Source of the DNA: Pycnopodia helianthoides
Taxonomy: Eukaryota; Echinodermata; Asteroidea; Forcipulatida; Asteriidae
Assembly (NCBI GenBank): GCA_032158295.1
Contig: CM063249.1
Span: 13,496,078 to 13,560,077, forward strand
Direction of reading: 5' to 3'
DNA: 64,000 nucleotides
Position numbers and translations under genes: made by a program. Under the pieces are notes generated by a model. The model was not told the DNA's origin. It saw only the letters and a list, made by a program, of their open reading frames with translations, and ran no database searches. Below, piece after piece: positions 1 through 12,361 of this stretch. Each line of letters starts with the position of its first letter. The stretch's first letter is position 1.

Positions 1-3000
1 GCAGAGACCTGCAGAGTTATCACTGGAGACAGTAGCATATTGGGACACGCTGAGACCGGAGTCCATCTGGACTTCGCTGCTGAGATCGCTTCTATGCTAT
101 CGCAAGGTCAGTTTAGTTAGTGGGTTTAATAGATGGTCTTGTATAGCCCATGTATCTACCAATAAGGTACTTAAAGTGCTCGAAGAAACAGAGACATTTT
201 AAATAATTATATATATTTCTTTTTAATTATGAGACTACTTATGAAGCATCTTATAAGGGTTTATATGGTGCTGCGACACATTTAACAGCCACGGCCAGAA
301 GCACTTGGGCAAACCCCTTCTCTTAGCGCTAAGTGTAACTGGGTTCTTTCACAAGCTTTACACAATACACGGGACCTACGGCTTAACGCCCCATCCGAAG
401 GACAAAGCATTAATGGTCAAGTGTCTTGCTTACAGACGAGTGTCAAAACCTGGAACTCGAACCCACACTCTGCTGATCAGAAACACCAGAGCTTGAATCT
501 GGTGCTCTTATATTTTAATGTTCCCATTTTCAAGTTTGGATTAGCAGACTTTCGAGTCACAGTGTTTGAGTACACTTTTGATAATCCTGGCCAACTTGAT
601 ATGGGGCACCTATTTAATTTTAAATTTTTTCTTTTTTTCTTTTTTCCAAATAGAATATTAAATTTTGTATACATTGTTCTGTATGTTTTTGTTTTGTTTT
701 GAGAAATGGCCGAATAAATAATAATAATAATAATTAACCGCTCGGTCATGACATGCCAATATTATAAACCTGCAGGGCTCGGAAAGCACTGCGTGACTTG
801 GCATGCATCTTTTCAGCTGATCTTTAACAACAGTCCCATAAGAATTTAAAAACAGTGTACAAAGTTGACATGGCTTTACCTGTTTAAATATTTGTTCCAC
901 AGTTATCAGGGCTCGATTTCAAAAAGAGCTTATATTGATCTTAGGTGGGAATCAATCTTAACTGCTCAGCAAAGTGTAATGTCACAATACAAATCACCAT
1001 GGTCAAACCGACAACTCATCTTAAGATGAACCTTAGTGCTTTGTGAAATCAAGCCCTGGTATACTGACTTCTCACCCTGGATAACACAGCTGTGTACTCT
1101 CCAGGAAGTTGAGGTGGTTTCAGGAATTCAATAAAAATCTCAATGAGTATTGTTCAATATTTTGCAGATAACTCGCTATTTAGATATTTATACCTATGCA
1201 TTAGTTGACTAGCGAAAGTGACAGCTATCCTGCCAAATAAAACTGCCGAGGATAAAGTAAGAGACATAATTGGCTACAAGTAACAGTTTTGTGTAGAACA
1301 CCACAAACCAAATATTATGTGAAAATCAATGAAACTATACAGCAGCAATAACTTGGGATTTTTTACTTTCCCCAGAGTACGCCTGAGTGCAGTGTGACTG
1401 ATCTATAATAAAAAGGTCAGGCCCGCTCGGCAAATGTGATCAAGCAACAGCCACAAGACGTTGCCAACCACTATGTTCATCACTGAGCATTAGGCATTTT
1501 AGCATTAATAATTGAACGATGAAAGGAAATAAATTGTTTCATTTTTGTTCTATAGAGGGCCTGGTGGAAAACATGGAATCTCTCAACGTTCTTCTGTCCC
1601 TCCTGCAACCTGATTGGTTAAAACTGAAGGTGGTAGAGAGTTTGCTGTGTGCCTACGATGATAGCCTAGTGAGAGAGGATTTCAGAGATATGGTAGCTCA
1701 GCCTCTATCGCTCAAAAAAGTGGTACGCCTAGTTTTTGTAAATCGCTAACATCTGCGCTAAAGTTCTACAGTAAATTTAATATTTAGCTTATTGAAAACC
1801 TTCAAACTGTCCACAACATTAGCTGGTATAGTTAACCAAACTATAGTTTTTGTTTTAGTTTCAAACCTGTGTCCACTCTCTGTTTTACAAAGTACATGAG
1901 AAAAGTAAATTGTAATCTGCTTTTGTTTGTGGTGTTTTTTTCTCTCCACAGGTGAACTATTACTTTTATCTGTTACCTCTGATGACGACAGCTTCTCAGT
2001 CTACTAGAACACCTGAAAAGCAAAACCAACCGATTATAACTAAGTCCAGGAAAAGACGGCATCAAGATACCGTCCAAGCTGGACCTCTCAAGACTCTGGC
2101 GTGAGTATCAACTGCTGCATTATTTATTCTATATTTCTGGTAATCAAACCGAGGATGCCTCATAAGTGAACTAAATCGCTAGAGGAAACCTGTAGGCAAG
2201 GGTGCTTGCCATGAAGTGTTTGCCAATGCCAAAACAGAAATTATTACTCGATGGTGGTTTTCTAGGCACCCTGCTGAATGTGTCAAAATGCAACTCAGTT
2301 AAAATGTAAACCCCGCTAAATGCAGCAAAATGCAACAGAGGACTCTGTTGTATTGTGAAGTGAACTGGTTTACACCAGCCATAGCACTGGGCATGTTTAC
2401 CCAGCAAATTGCACCAATAAGCATTGAAGTTTGCTGGGGACTGGGATTGCGCATGGACATGTCAAGGCCATGTAGGACACCGCTAAATCCAGTGCAGTGA
2501 AACAGAGTATGGGATTTGAGTTGACTGCTAATTGTGAAAAGGCACAGTGGGTGATAGGTGTAAGTGAAAACAAACAAATTGGTTTATAATTTTATGAGTT
2601 TTTTTTTGTGACTGTTCATATCTGTGCTTTTCAGGCAGCTTTTGATTTTGCCTCACTCCTCACTTTCCTTCATTAGGGATGCCATTTTTAACGATTCTTT
2701 TTGTTTCCTCTCTGTATTGTCAGTGTAAAAAACACCATCAGCAACTTACAAACACTGAAAGAGCGTCCAAACAGCAAAGATCCAAAAATGAAAATCAACA
2801 AAGTCAACCGCAGAAATATGAGAGGTAAATTATCACCCTAGTGTCATCCCTTCACATGATTAGTATAATGATATTGGAGTGCACGTATCCACCAATAATG
2901 TGCTTAAGGCACTGTAACAAAGAGAAACACTTCTTAAGACAGGTTTTGAAGTTTACGAATTATGACACCCATTTATGTATCACCTTAAAAGGGTTTACAA

Positions 3001-6000
3001 GATGCTTCAGCACACTCGGCAGCCACTAGTACCAGGGCAAACCCCTTCTCTTAGTGCTAAGTGTAGCTGGGTTCTTTTACGTTACACAACACAGAAGTTA
3101 CGTGATTACACAATCATGTTTGGCCATTCCCATTTTGCATCCCTATTCGCCCTTTGCACAGTCGGCCATTTGGGTGTAGAGCCTCAAGGTGGGGGACAGC
3201 AGTGATTAGAAGCATTATATAACTCTGTATTGTCATGGTAATGTAATGACACTTTCATCCAAACAGATACATAAATACAATACAAACTAAACTTATAGTG
3301 TTTGTGCAAACAAACACTAGGTGTTCGGGTATCGCTGGGGTCAGTGTTGTGTCAATGCTTGAGCTATTTCATTAAGTTGAAGTTTGGTGCTATTACTGTT
3401 TTGTGGTGTGCCTAACAAGCTACACACTTTAAGGAAAGTTTAAAAAAGCACACGATCAAAAGCCTGACATTAATTGATTGCTAGCGAGGTTTGCCTGGAC
3501 GGCTGTTTTAGAGACTAACAAAGCATAATGCCAGACAGGTTGCATGAACCTTGAACAGAGACTAGAGTTCAAGCATGTTTGATGGACTTTGAACCTTGTG
3601 GTCAATAGAGCAAACAGCCGCTCACGGTGCAACTGGTTTAGATCGCGCATTGTGTGTTTTTTCAGTGCAGTTATTTTCCCGACGCTTAAGGACTTACAAC
3701 CTGATGTACAAATTATTACTAAAGTATAAGTAGTTCTTGAGATATGAATCTTTGAAATTTTGAACCGGAAGTCAAGTTCAAATGGGGTCACACTTTGTGT
3801 AGCGTTTGTTAAGTTGTAGAAGACCTCTCCAACAATGAATTGATTGTAGAAATCCATTGTGTGGTTCATGACTTATGATTTTTTCAAATATTAAACTTTG
3901 ATCTAATGTAACTCGACACCTGATGACGCCATCAAAACGTAACTGAAGAGGTTTCATCTCTCAATAACTGTCTAACTATATCTAACTATAAGTTTCAAGT
4001 TCATATGAGCTTGGGAAGTGTACTTGTGTTAGCGGACAATCACGGGGGATAAGAAGAAAAAGAAGAAGTATTTTTTTTTAAACTTTAAAAAACGGAACAA
4101 AAACAAGAGGTGTTCCGGGCGGATAGCCCGAACACCTAATGAAGCATAAAGTGGAGGCTCTACACGCACATGGCGGATCCGTGCAAAAACGTTGTTCCTC
4201 CTAAAATAGCACTTGTTGTTTCTTGCTTAAAATAGCTCGGATGTACACACAAATTAAGTAGTGCTGAGATACAACATTTTTGCACAGAAAATGTTGGTGT
4301 GTAGTACAAAACTTTTTGCAATATTGAGATGTGATGTTTTTGCACTGACGTGACAAGTTTCAAGTCTATGAGCACCTTCTGATGATACTGGTACAATATG
4401 AATGTTCAGCTACATTAGTAATTTTACTATTATGTTTGTATTGACAGGCGAGACACCTTTACATTTAGCCTGCATAAAAAACAATGTAGCTAAGGTACGA
4501 GAGTTGTTATCGAGTCCTGCCATCGAGATCAACCAGGTGGATTTTGTCGGTTGGACTCCACTTCATGAAGCTGCAAATCATGGTCATGTCGACTGCGTCA
4601 AAGAATTACTGAAGTATAAACCAAAGGCCACGATTGCATCATATTTCTCTCCAGGTAAAATATAGTTCTTTCCTGGGTCCAATTTCATAAAGAGTTTATC
4701 AAATTTGCAAAATGGATAATAGGTTACCAGTCACAACAATTTTGAATTATTTTGAATTATTTTGAATTAGATAAAGGCAAGAAACCTGTGAGTGCGTTGA
4801 ATCTACTCGCAGCCCCTGCTGAATGTGGAACAACCCCGTTGCATGACGCGGTTAATAACGGCCGTGTAGAGGTTGCAAGGCTGCTTGTCAAAGCTGGAGG
4901 TAATACAATCTTTTTAGCATGCTTTTTAACTTGAAATCTTACTGATGCAGGCATGGGATTTCTCTGGATTTTTCCTGATTTAAGGATTTTCTCAAAATCT
5001 GTCAGAGCCTTTAAATTTCCTCTAAAGAAGTAAAGCAGTCACCAAAGGAAAGAAAGAAATATCTAACACTGTGTTCTAACCTGTAGTTTTGTATTTCTGC
5101 TAATGCACAGAGTCTGTAAACCTCCTGAATTGTCAAAACTGGGAAGTTTTGGGTCTAGAATAAAGGGGAATCCAGGCCCAAGGAAATTCTTTAGGAATTT
5201 TCTCATTTATCAAATCTCAAACAAAGAAATCAATGTAACCAATAATGTGTTTTTGATAATTTTTTGAGGTACCAATCCTATATTTTGTTTTTAAATCAAC
5301 TAACTTGTTTATCATTTCACAGGTAAAGCTGTTTTGATGGCACGTAACAAAGCAGGTTTTACTCCTCTGGAATTTGTAGCTGATAATGCCATGAGACGTG
5401 CTCTAGATTTTAGCACCATGAAGGAATCTGAAACAATGCCAGGTAAAAACCACAATAAAGAAATTGTAATGGGTAAGGGTTATAAGTCTCGTACTGCACT
5501 CAATGGAGATAAGGCCCACAAGAAGAACAGTGGTTAGCAGGTTTATCTCTTTTTCATTTGCAAAAAACTAATACAAGGAGTTTACTTGTACTAAAGTTTG
5601 AGAAATTATACTTGCATGAGTTAAGCTATTTTAAGCAAAACCATTTTTCGCTCATTTTTTCTCCAGATTCTAAATCTCAGAGGTCACCCCCATCGCCTCC
5701 TTTCAATCATCTGAGGGACATCGGCATCCCATCTGAAGAGGAGTACAATTGTATGCTGGGTTCCTCAAACGGCCCCAAATTGTTCATTCCAGCTGAGAGG
5801 TGTGAGCAGCTCTGCCTCCTGGTCTGCCACCTCCTGCGGGCCTGCCTGAGAGCGCATAAACTGGTACCCATCAAAGCCAATCTTGACAACCAGCATGGAT
5901 TGGTGGCAGGTTGCGATGACCTTGATGAGACGTCAGAAGCGGGTAGTTCCAAAGCAAACTCACAAGCATCAGTACGCTATGAGATGATGACGTCACTGTC

Positions 6001-6208
6001 CAATGAGGCCGCCTTTCAGCAGAGCTCCTTGCGGGTTAGTGGGTCCCGCCTTCTTGACGACTTGACCGAAATGTGCAGACTTGATAGTCACATTGATGGT
6101 TTTGTTCATCACATCGGACGTATTGGTCCATGGGTTGGATCGCAGCGCAGCAAAATATGTAACAAGGTTGTTTTTGAACTAAAAGCACTCGTACTCGCTT
6201 GCTTGTAA
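1..6208 (+). CDS. SLF1: SLF1-like protein (BRCT/ankyrin SMC5/6 recruitment factor), upstream tandem copy, 3' part only
   Basis: SLF1 (ANKRD32) binds RAD18 and, with SLF2, brings SMC5/6 to damaged chromatin. This is the 3' part of a gene starting left of the window. Exons read from splice sites and phase: <1-106, 1556-1722, 1952-2100, 2724-2824, 4448-4654, 4771-4899, 5323-5442 and 5667-6208 (TAA at 6206-6208). The ankyrin repeats are clear: exon 4448-4654 has GETPLHLACIKNN and GWTPLHEAANHGHVDCV, exon 4771-4899 has GTTPLHDAVNNGRVEVARLL, and exon 5323-5442 has GFTPLEFVADNAM. These match, in order, the ankyrin block and helical C-terminus of vertebrate SLF1 as I remember it. All exons are open, phases agree, and every acceptor is AG. 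A donor alternative to 5442 lies near 5533. This copy keeps a C-terminus of about 70 residues that the downstream copy loses. Introns carry insertions absent from the sister gene. Confidence 0.85.
240..515 (-). repeat. tRNA-derived SINE fragment in SLF1 copy A intron
   Basis: A B-box-like motif (ctcgaacccacactctgctg) near 457 is followed by a gcttgaatctggtgctc stretch, with a body containing caaaccccttctcttagcgc. The same body recurs at 2985-3080, 27927-28040, 34885-35010 and, with its B box, at 44674-44890. On the minus strand this is a tRNA-like head plus a unique tail, as in SINEs. Confidence 0.6.
3286..4138. mobile_element. Non-autonomous Helitron/Helentron-like insertion
   Basis: About 0.85 kb sits here in copy A but is missing at the matching place in module B (near 28229) and module D (near 35203). 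The 5' end has a small hairpin (gtgtttgtgcaaacaaacac) followed by aggtgttcggg. The 3' end has an A/AG-rich tract, a hairpin whose arm repeats that sequence (tagcccgaacac) and then CTAA. Hairpin plus CTRR-type end and insertion next to A/T fit Helitron/Helentron ends. No Rep/helicase coding is present. A MITE of another class is possible. Confidence 0.5.
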
Positions 6209-7205
6209 ATAATTTATTTGGTCACGGACCAATGGCTCAATAAGCTACATGTATTCATCATATTGCTCAGGAAATTTATTTGTTAAGAAGATCAATAGCG
6301 GGGCACCAGTTGCCACAATGAAAACAGCATGGTACCAAAATAATGATGTACTTTCTCAGGTTGATGTAGAACACATGTTTTAGTTGTGGAATGTAGTAAG
6401 ATACATTAGAGTGCCCACACAGAAAGGCTACCAGCCTTGTGTTAAAATAACACTTCTACACAGACCAGCAATAAAAGTAACACACAGTATTGTTATACCT
6501 CTGTCTTGAATGCTGTATTTTCATTTGCGCAGAATGATCACATGAGCGGGCAACAAATATCCATGTACCACTCTCCTCTCACGCACGCGCGAGTCGTACA
6601 ACTTTCTGTGCAGCAAAGGATCGAGATTATCATCGTTTTGATGAAATTGGAGTCCTTCAGATGAGGAAAATTATTACTAAGAATTCAAGAAAGAGGTATA
6701 GCAAAACAATGGTTGCCTTCTGTGGCATAGTCCGTGGGTTGTGTACACCCTCGGGGGCAAATGGCACCCTCGGCTTTTGCCTCAGGTGCCATTTGTCTGG
6801 GGTGTACAAAACACCATGGACAATGTCACCGCAGGCAACAGTTGTATAGTGTTTCATGAGTCCATGCATTGTAAAACAAACAGAAATGAAGAGTTAGTTC
6901 CACTCATTTTAAAAACAGCTATTTTTATGTCGTATATTATTAAACGCCATGTACAATGTATAAACATTTTGTACATAGACTTTTTGGTACGGACGCTGCC
7001 ATCTGTTTATATGGTTGACTAACATGGCTGATTTTTGTGTGTGTAAATAAATATTTTATAGTTATGCTACTGTAAAGGACTCGCCTGAAACGCCAGGAAG
7101 AAATTAAACAAAATTGGTCATTTGCAAACAGACTTTACAATAATCATTTTATAATTTTCCAAAGTGCGTAATTAAAGACAACTCCACTTGTTTTGGTTTA
7201 CTAAC
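6209..7205 (+). other. 3' UTR/downstream flank of SLF1 copy A
   Basis: Sequence after the stop remains alignable to the region after module D (39618-41110), so the duplication extends about 1 kb past the stop. A candidate polyadenylation signal AATAAA is at 7046-7051. Each copy has a private insertion: a foldback element here, and about 0.65 kb in the downstream copy. Confidence 0.6.
6710..6841. repeat. Foldback (MITE-like) element in 3' flank of copy A
   Basis: Inverted arms with gttgcct...gtccgtgg...gtgtacaccc on the left match the complement of gggtgtacaaaacaccatgg...gcaggcaac on the right, around a short centre. It is absent from the same place downstream of module D (about 40795). Confidence 0.55.
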
Positions 7206-9014
7206 ATAACTCCATATTCGCCAATTTCTAGAGAACTCGTGTCTTATTTTACGGTGATCTACAACAAAGTATCTACAACAATGTGAGGGAGGTAATTGTA
7301 GAACAAGTCTGTGGAGAGAAGGGGTTATTGGGAAAAGAACAGGTCGATCTCCCAAAAAAACTTGAGTAGGAGTAGAGGGCAAGCTGTATCAAGATAATGC
7401 AACTAACGTGGTAGGATAAAAGAAATTAAAAATAGGCAAAGAGGAACCTGCGGAGAGAGCGGGTTATCAAATCCTCTGCAAAAGGGATAGGTTATTAACG
7501 GGTTGGTTTTAAAAAAAACTTGTTGGGAAAAAGAAGGGAAAACAAACCTACCAGTTAAGAGAACAGGTTATTAACAGTATTACTGTATTTATATTACATG
7601 AAATAAATAAGTAAACAGTAAGTGAAATGGGGGTGGTGGAATTTATTTGACACCGGCGTTAATGTTCAGTCAAAAGGGTTGGACTGTCTTAAGTTGGTGA
7701 ATCCAGTGCAATTCTCTAAGTCTGTGGTGTGTGTCACGACCATTGTAAGCCTCAATCACCATAGTTCAACATCTTTGACGTTGTGATTAGGGCTGTTGAA
7801 GTGGATGGAGACGGGGTACGGTTTCTTTGTCTAAGTTATGGAAGAGACATGGTTCGCAAAGCGAAGACTGAGTTTGGTCTTAGTCTCTCCCACATAGATT
7901 CGCATTCAGAAAGTCCGTGCTACAGAAGCATGTTTTACGGCACATCAACGTGGGTATTGAACAACTTTTTAAAAAATCAGGGCCTTCACAGAACGCAGCA
8001 AAGACTATAATAAAAGGAACACTTGGAATGAACTATATAACAAATAAAACAATTCAATACCAATAACGACATCACGTCATGTTTTAAAGATGTAACATAA
8101 TTATTGTCGCGGTTCGACCGCTTGGCAATTCGTGGCAAGAACTGTTTAACAAAAATGTATGAACTTGCATGCATGAACTCGAACGCGCCTGATGCATCTA
8201 GCTGCTCACAAAGAGCTTTGTTTGGTGTCGCACCCGAATCTTGGACATTTCGTTGTGTTACCATGAATATTGTCACAAAGTGAAAACGCAACGAGAGTAC
8301 ATCTTTAAATAAGACGAGTCTAAAACTATGGAAAGTCTGAAACAACTTACCTTTAATGAAAGGGATTGAAATAGTATTTAACAAAAACCAAGGCCCATAA
8401 AAAAGTAACATAATCAAATGCAAACATCTGCCAATAACACTCAAGATCGATGTGCTTGCAAAAAAAATGAACTGGACATGTTAAGTCAACTTCTTGCTCA
8501 ATAAAAAGAAATAATATATCAACATCAATGACCGTATCAGATAACGCCCGCAGGCGTTACAAATTTGGGCCAGTTGTGATTGCAGTTTTTTCCTTTCTTT
8601 TTTGATATTATAGCTGGACAATGGAGAATTGTGCAATATATTTCAAGTCTGTATAAACTGAGCAGTATTCGTTAATTACATAAAATCCCATAGGCCTATT
8701 CAACAGTTTCCATCACCTTCATTGAACACTAATTACAAATCTTGATAGTCCAATGTGGTCGTGAGATTTTCCTTAAAAAAACACCATCTGAATTGACATT
8801 ATAAGGCGTGGTTACGTGTCATGGCTGTTCATTTGCAAAATCTCATGGCTGCACAGATATTTTTTGCTATTCTTTTTATGTGTAGGGGAAAACGATGATT
8901 GGAAGATAATTGTTCATGGTTCCACCTTAATGCCCCCCCCCCATACTGTTAATCGGGAAACGACAGCCATCTTTTTTTCACAATGATCCAGTGTCAAAGA
9001 AGATTTTCTAACAT
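7206..9014. other. Intergenic stretch, no gene recognised
   Basis: AT-rich DNA with short open frames only. A 152-codon minus-strand frame at 7986-8444 has no family motif and no convincing splice context. I see no RNA gene. Confidence 0.5.
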
Positions 9015-9767
9015 CTAGTCGCTAGTCGGCATCGCTGTGAAGCAACGAATGAAGTAAAGATCCCAAACCAAAACTAAAACAATGTACATGACCCACACAT
9101 TAGATTCAAGGACTTTGTTGAATTCACTGCGAAAATCCATGAAGTTCTTGCAGTCAAAGGCCACTCCATCACGCAACCACAAGTGTGTGTGTCTTGTGAA
9201 GTCAATTTGGACGACAAAACTCACCGTCAACTTTTTTCATGTCGGCAGATTGGAACCTACAAAGACAAGCGTAAATGAAAAAGTTTATTACAGCAGGTCT
9301 TTAGATCCATTTACTTATGCACAATAAGACAGACTGGTTTATTTTATTTTTTAAGTTAAAAAGAGGAAAATGAAAACTCCTACTACACGGCTATACGGCA
9401 AACAGTCTTATTGAGAACGCCAAGAACAATTTCAGGACACGTTCAAGATTTTGTCTTACCTGTCAGACATCGGAGGAATCTTCTCACCTTCTCTGTGGAC
9501 AAAGATTTCACGCATCTTCGCCGTTTCTGACTGTCCCTCCGTCATATCATCAGGGAAATGTACCTTGCAGTACAAGTTCGGTAGTGGGTCATCCTCTTTC
9601 TCATCTCGTCGAAGCTCATCTCTAACAGCGGATTCAGGTCTGTCACAATGTCATGCCAGCATCTGGCAACTATGCTGGCGCCTGTACTATTTCCTTGTGT
9701 GCAACTTCCTTAAGCACTGTCTCTGTTATAGATGAAGTCACACGAGCTCTCACACTGTGAGTATCCA

Positions 9768-9935
9768 ACGTTCGCTCGTCCCCAGCGCCTTGCCTTAAAA
9801 CCAAAGGCGCTGGGATGGGCAAACGTATCGTTAACGTTAATGCTCAGTCCCATCGTACTCCCTGAACAAGAATCTGTGCAAGCTGATTGGCCCATCCCAG
9901 CGGTCCTGGATAGACCGCTGGGGCCGAGCGAACAT
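9768..9935. mobile_element. Foldback element inside the HECT-like pseudogene
   Basis: Arms gttcgctcgtccccagcg (left) and the complement of cgctggggccgagcgaac (right) enclose further nested inverted repeats built on cccagcg. It lies exactly between two blocks of the HECT-like frame, so it is either a small intron-borne MITE or an insertion that broke the gene. Confidence 0.55.
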
Positions 9936-10498
9936 CCAACGCATCAAGCAGATCATCTTCTTCCACTGCCTGGAAGTCGTTCACAGCTCTAGAAAAAAAG
10001 AAGAAAAAAATTCTTTCACATTCAGGTGTGTATTCAAGAAAAGGAGTGGGTTTTTTTATCGACAGCGTCATCACCATCCAGGGTGATTTGCAGGAACGGT
10101 GGAGCCAGTTGCACAGGAAAATATCCCTCTTGACGGAACCCTACAACAAGTACTCTTGCACAAGCCTGCCATAATGCCTGTGTCATATTGTGTCGAAGGC
10201 ATGGCACCTTGAGATTCTCTCCGACTGTATTCATTTTGAAAAACTCTTCCCATAACTCGTTAAGGGCATCCCGAATGACTCCGCCATTGTCCTTCTTTGC
10301 TTCTTCCATGCCATTTGGCGTCATGCATCTTATAATAGGACATTAGTTCAGTCAGCACTTGTCCTCTGTGTAGTCTTATTTTTACCACTGTGGATGCTGA
10401 GCTTGCTTGTGACTTGTCCTCAAAATTGTGGTCGTCATCAACAACCTCATGAAAAGGCTCAAGGGCAGCATCATAATAACATCCACCACCTTCATTCT

Positions 10499-10730
10499 TC
10501 TCAGTTGTTTCTTAGGATGTTTCCAGGTTAAATTCCTCTCAGTTGTTTCTGAGGATGTTTCCAGGTTAAATTCCTCTCAGTTGTTTCTGAGGATGTTTCC
10601 AGGTTAAATTCCTCTCAGTTGTTTCTGAGGATGTTTCCAGGTTAAATTCCTCTCAGTTGTTTCTGAGGATGTTTCCAGGTTAAATTCCTCTCAGTTGTTT
10701 CTGAGGATGTTTCCAGGTTAAATTCCTCTC
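10499..10730. repeat. 38-bp minisatellite, about six units
   Basis: Units of 38 bp (core ctcagttgtttctgaggatg) start near 10500, 10538, 10576, 10614, 10652 and 10690. The last five are nearly identical; the first has cttagg for ctgagg. 38 is not a multiple of 3, so the minus-strand reading frame rotates with each unit and meets a stop in the third unit read. Confidence 0.9.
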
Positions 10731-11854
10731 GTTTTACTTTGAGTGTCATCACTTCGATCATATTTTGCACACCTGCGCCGTCTGTTTGTTTTTCCCTTCG
10801 CTTTTTTGCCAAACTTGTTTTCTTGAAATAAAACTTTGTCTTCAGCTTTTGTAGCAAAGGGGGCACTGCCTTGGTTTCCACCAGATCCATTTCATCCGAA
10901 GACTCAGTCGTGTCAGTCATTGTTGCCCTGAAATGCAAGTGGTAAAGATCTACCACAATTCTTTGTCTATATTTTGAATGTTTAGTGCTTTTGTAACAAA
11001 ACACAAATGTATTAATTTTCAGTTTCTTGGTTAGACTATGATTTGCATTGCTGCGTGACAGTAACTCTTTGATTACTTCTGTACACAAGCTTTTTGAAAA
11101 ACCCTTGCGCGTGCACGTGGCGAAAACTTTAATAAGTCCAAAGACTGGCCTGACCTTTTATTAATTAATTGTTTTTAAGTAATTGGCATACAGCCCTAAT
11201 CCTTAAAAGATCTTTTCTTTCAATGTCAGTGTCACCAGGCAAACCAGGGACAACATCCACTCACTTATATTTTTATAGGCCGTATTTCAACTGAATTTTA
11301 AATATCAATACAATTTAAATATCCTTATAACCCACGTACACCCACCACAGAGAGTTTTGATGGATCTTGTTCTCCACGTATCACGAAGTTAGTATTTCTT
11401 TTAGTGAACGTCCTTCAAGTATACTTGGCAATGTTTGGTGCACATGTACTAAAGGGCAAGGACCGTGAATGTGATATTAAAAACAGCAGTCGGGAAATTA
11501 CATCACAGTACTGTGATACGAACAAAATTTAACCACATATTCATGTGCTGGAGTGCTAAATAAGAGTAATAAAAAGAAATTCAAGAGTTTCAAACCAATA
11601 TTTATTCTTTCATATCGATTTGGAGGTCGTTTGTGTTTACATACAAGTTGAAACAGTATTAAACGCTGAGAATTGTCTGCATGTTCAAACCACGAAAACC
11701 AAAAAAGAGAACGTTTGTGAATGAATTTACTTATGAGTGTGAAGCACCGATTTTTTTTTTTTTTAGTAGCAACATGTTCAGAGGCGACACTCTCACAAAC
11801 GACTCTGCACGAGTAGGGCACTACATAGCTGAATCCAGGCACGAAGATATGGTG

Positions 11855-12361
11855 TTCTATAGACGACAGATGATGTGCGTCGCGACGTGGCGTCGCGTCG
11901 CCTGTTTTTAAATTGTTTTTCATAGCGGCTGCGCCTGCCGTCGTCCGTCGCGTCGCGCCGTCCGTCGCGTCGTTCGTCTTGTCGTCCGTCGCGTCTTCCG
12001 TCGCGTCCTCCGTCGCGTCGCCTCCACGGTGCCTTTAGGCACACCGTTGCGTCGCCCTTCGCGTCACCATGGAACCGCGATCGAGTTCTTCACTGTCTCT
12101 ATGGGTGGCGCTTTTTGTTTATATCCGCCATTGTTTACTCGTCGCGTCGGAGGAAAGTTCCCAGATGGCAGAGGTGTACAGTTTCGTCAATCCCGGCTTG
12201 CCGTGTCATCTCAACAATCCTGTTAATTAATAATCAAAAAATCAACTGTTAAATTACTTCGGCCTCCTAACAGAAAAACAGGCGACGTGACGCACGACGC
12301 GAAGGGTGACGAAACAGCCGACGCGACGGCACGACGCGACGCACATCTGTCGTCTATAGAA
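11855..12361. mobile_element. GC-rich foldback element with CGTCG-rich core
   Basis: The left end ttctatagacgacagatg (11855-11872) is the exact complement of the right end at 12344-12361. Both arms continue into CGTCGCGTCG-type repeats (11878-11907 and about 12275-12343), and the left half has a further array of cgtccgtcgcgtcg motifs (11935-12060). High GC contrasts sharply with the surrounding AT-rich DNA. No transposase frame and no clear target-site duplication are seen. Confidence 0.6.

Larger units (their letters stand above)
9015..10920 (-). pseudogene. HECT-like (G2E3-type) E3 ligase-domain gene, degraded
   Basis: Blocks on the minus strand follow the order of the HECT-like domain in proteins often labelled G2/M phase-specific E3 ubiquitin-protein ligase-like in marine animals. 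10920-10730: N-terminal exon (MTDTTESSDEMDLVETK). 10330-10077: GGVIRDALNELW, VPCLRHNM and GYFPVQLAPPFLQ. From 9986: AVNDFQAVEEDDLLDAL, after an acceptor with a long pyrimidine tract. 9735-9450: TVLKEVAHKEIVQAPA and a following segment ending at a GTAAGA donor. 9260-9015: KLTVSFV and FRSEFNKVLESNVWVM. Damage: a frame change at an A6 run near 9235, a foldback insertion at 9768-9935 right after the DDLLDAL block, and a 38-bp minisatellite that closes the first exon's frame at 10642-10644. The usual C-terminal end after WVMDIV-like sequence is replaced by read-through to a stop at 9015. A transposon-carried origin is possible. Confidence 0.6.

Noticed and set aside
3456..3869. 137-codon minus-strand open frame
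   Set aside because: Lies wholly inside the Helitron-like insertion and shows no domain.
7986..8444. 152-codon minus-strand open frame
   Set aside because: No recognisable motif, many Cys/Phe/Leu from AT-rich DNA, and no supporting splice pattern.
10499..10730. CRISPR-like array
   Set aside because: Units are directly adjacent with no spacers and the DNA is animal nuclear; it is a minisatellite.
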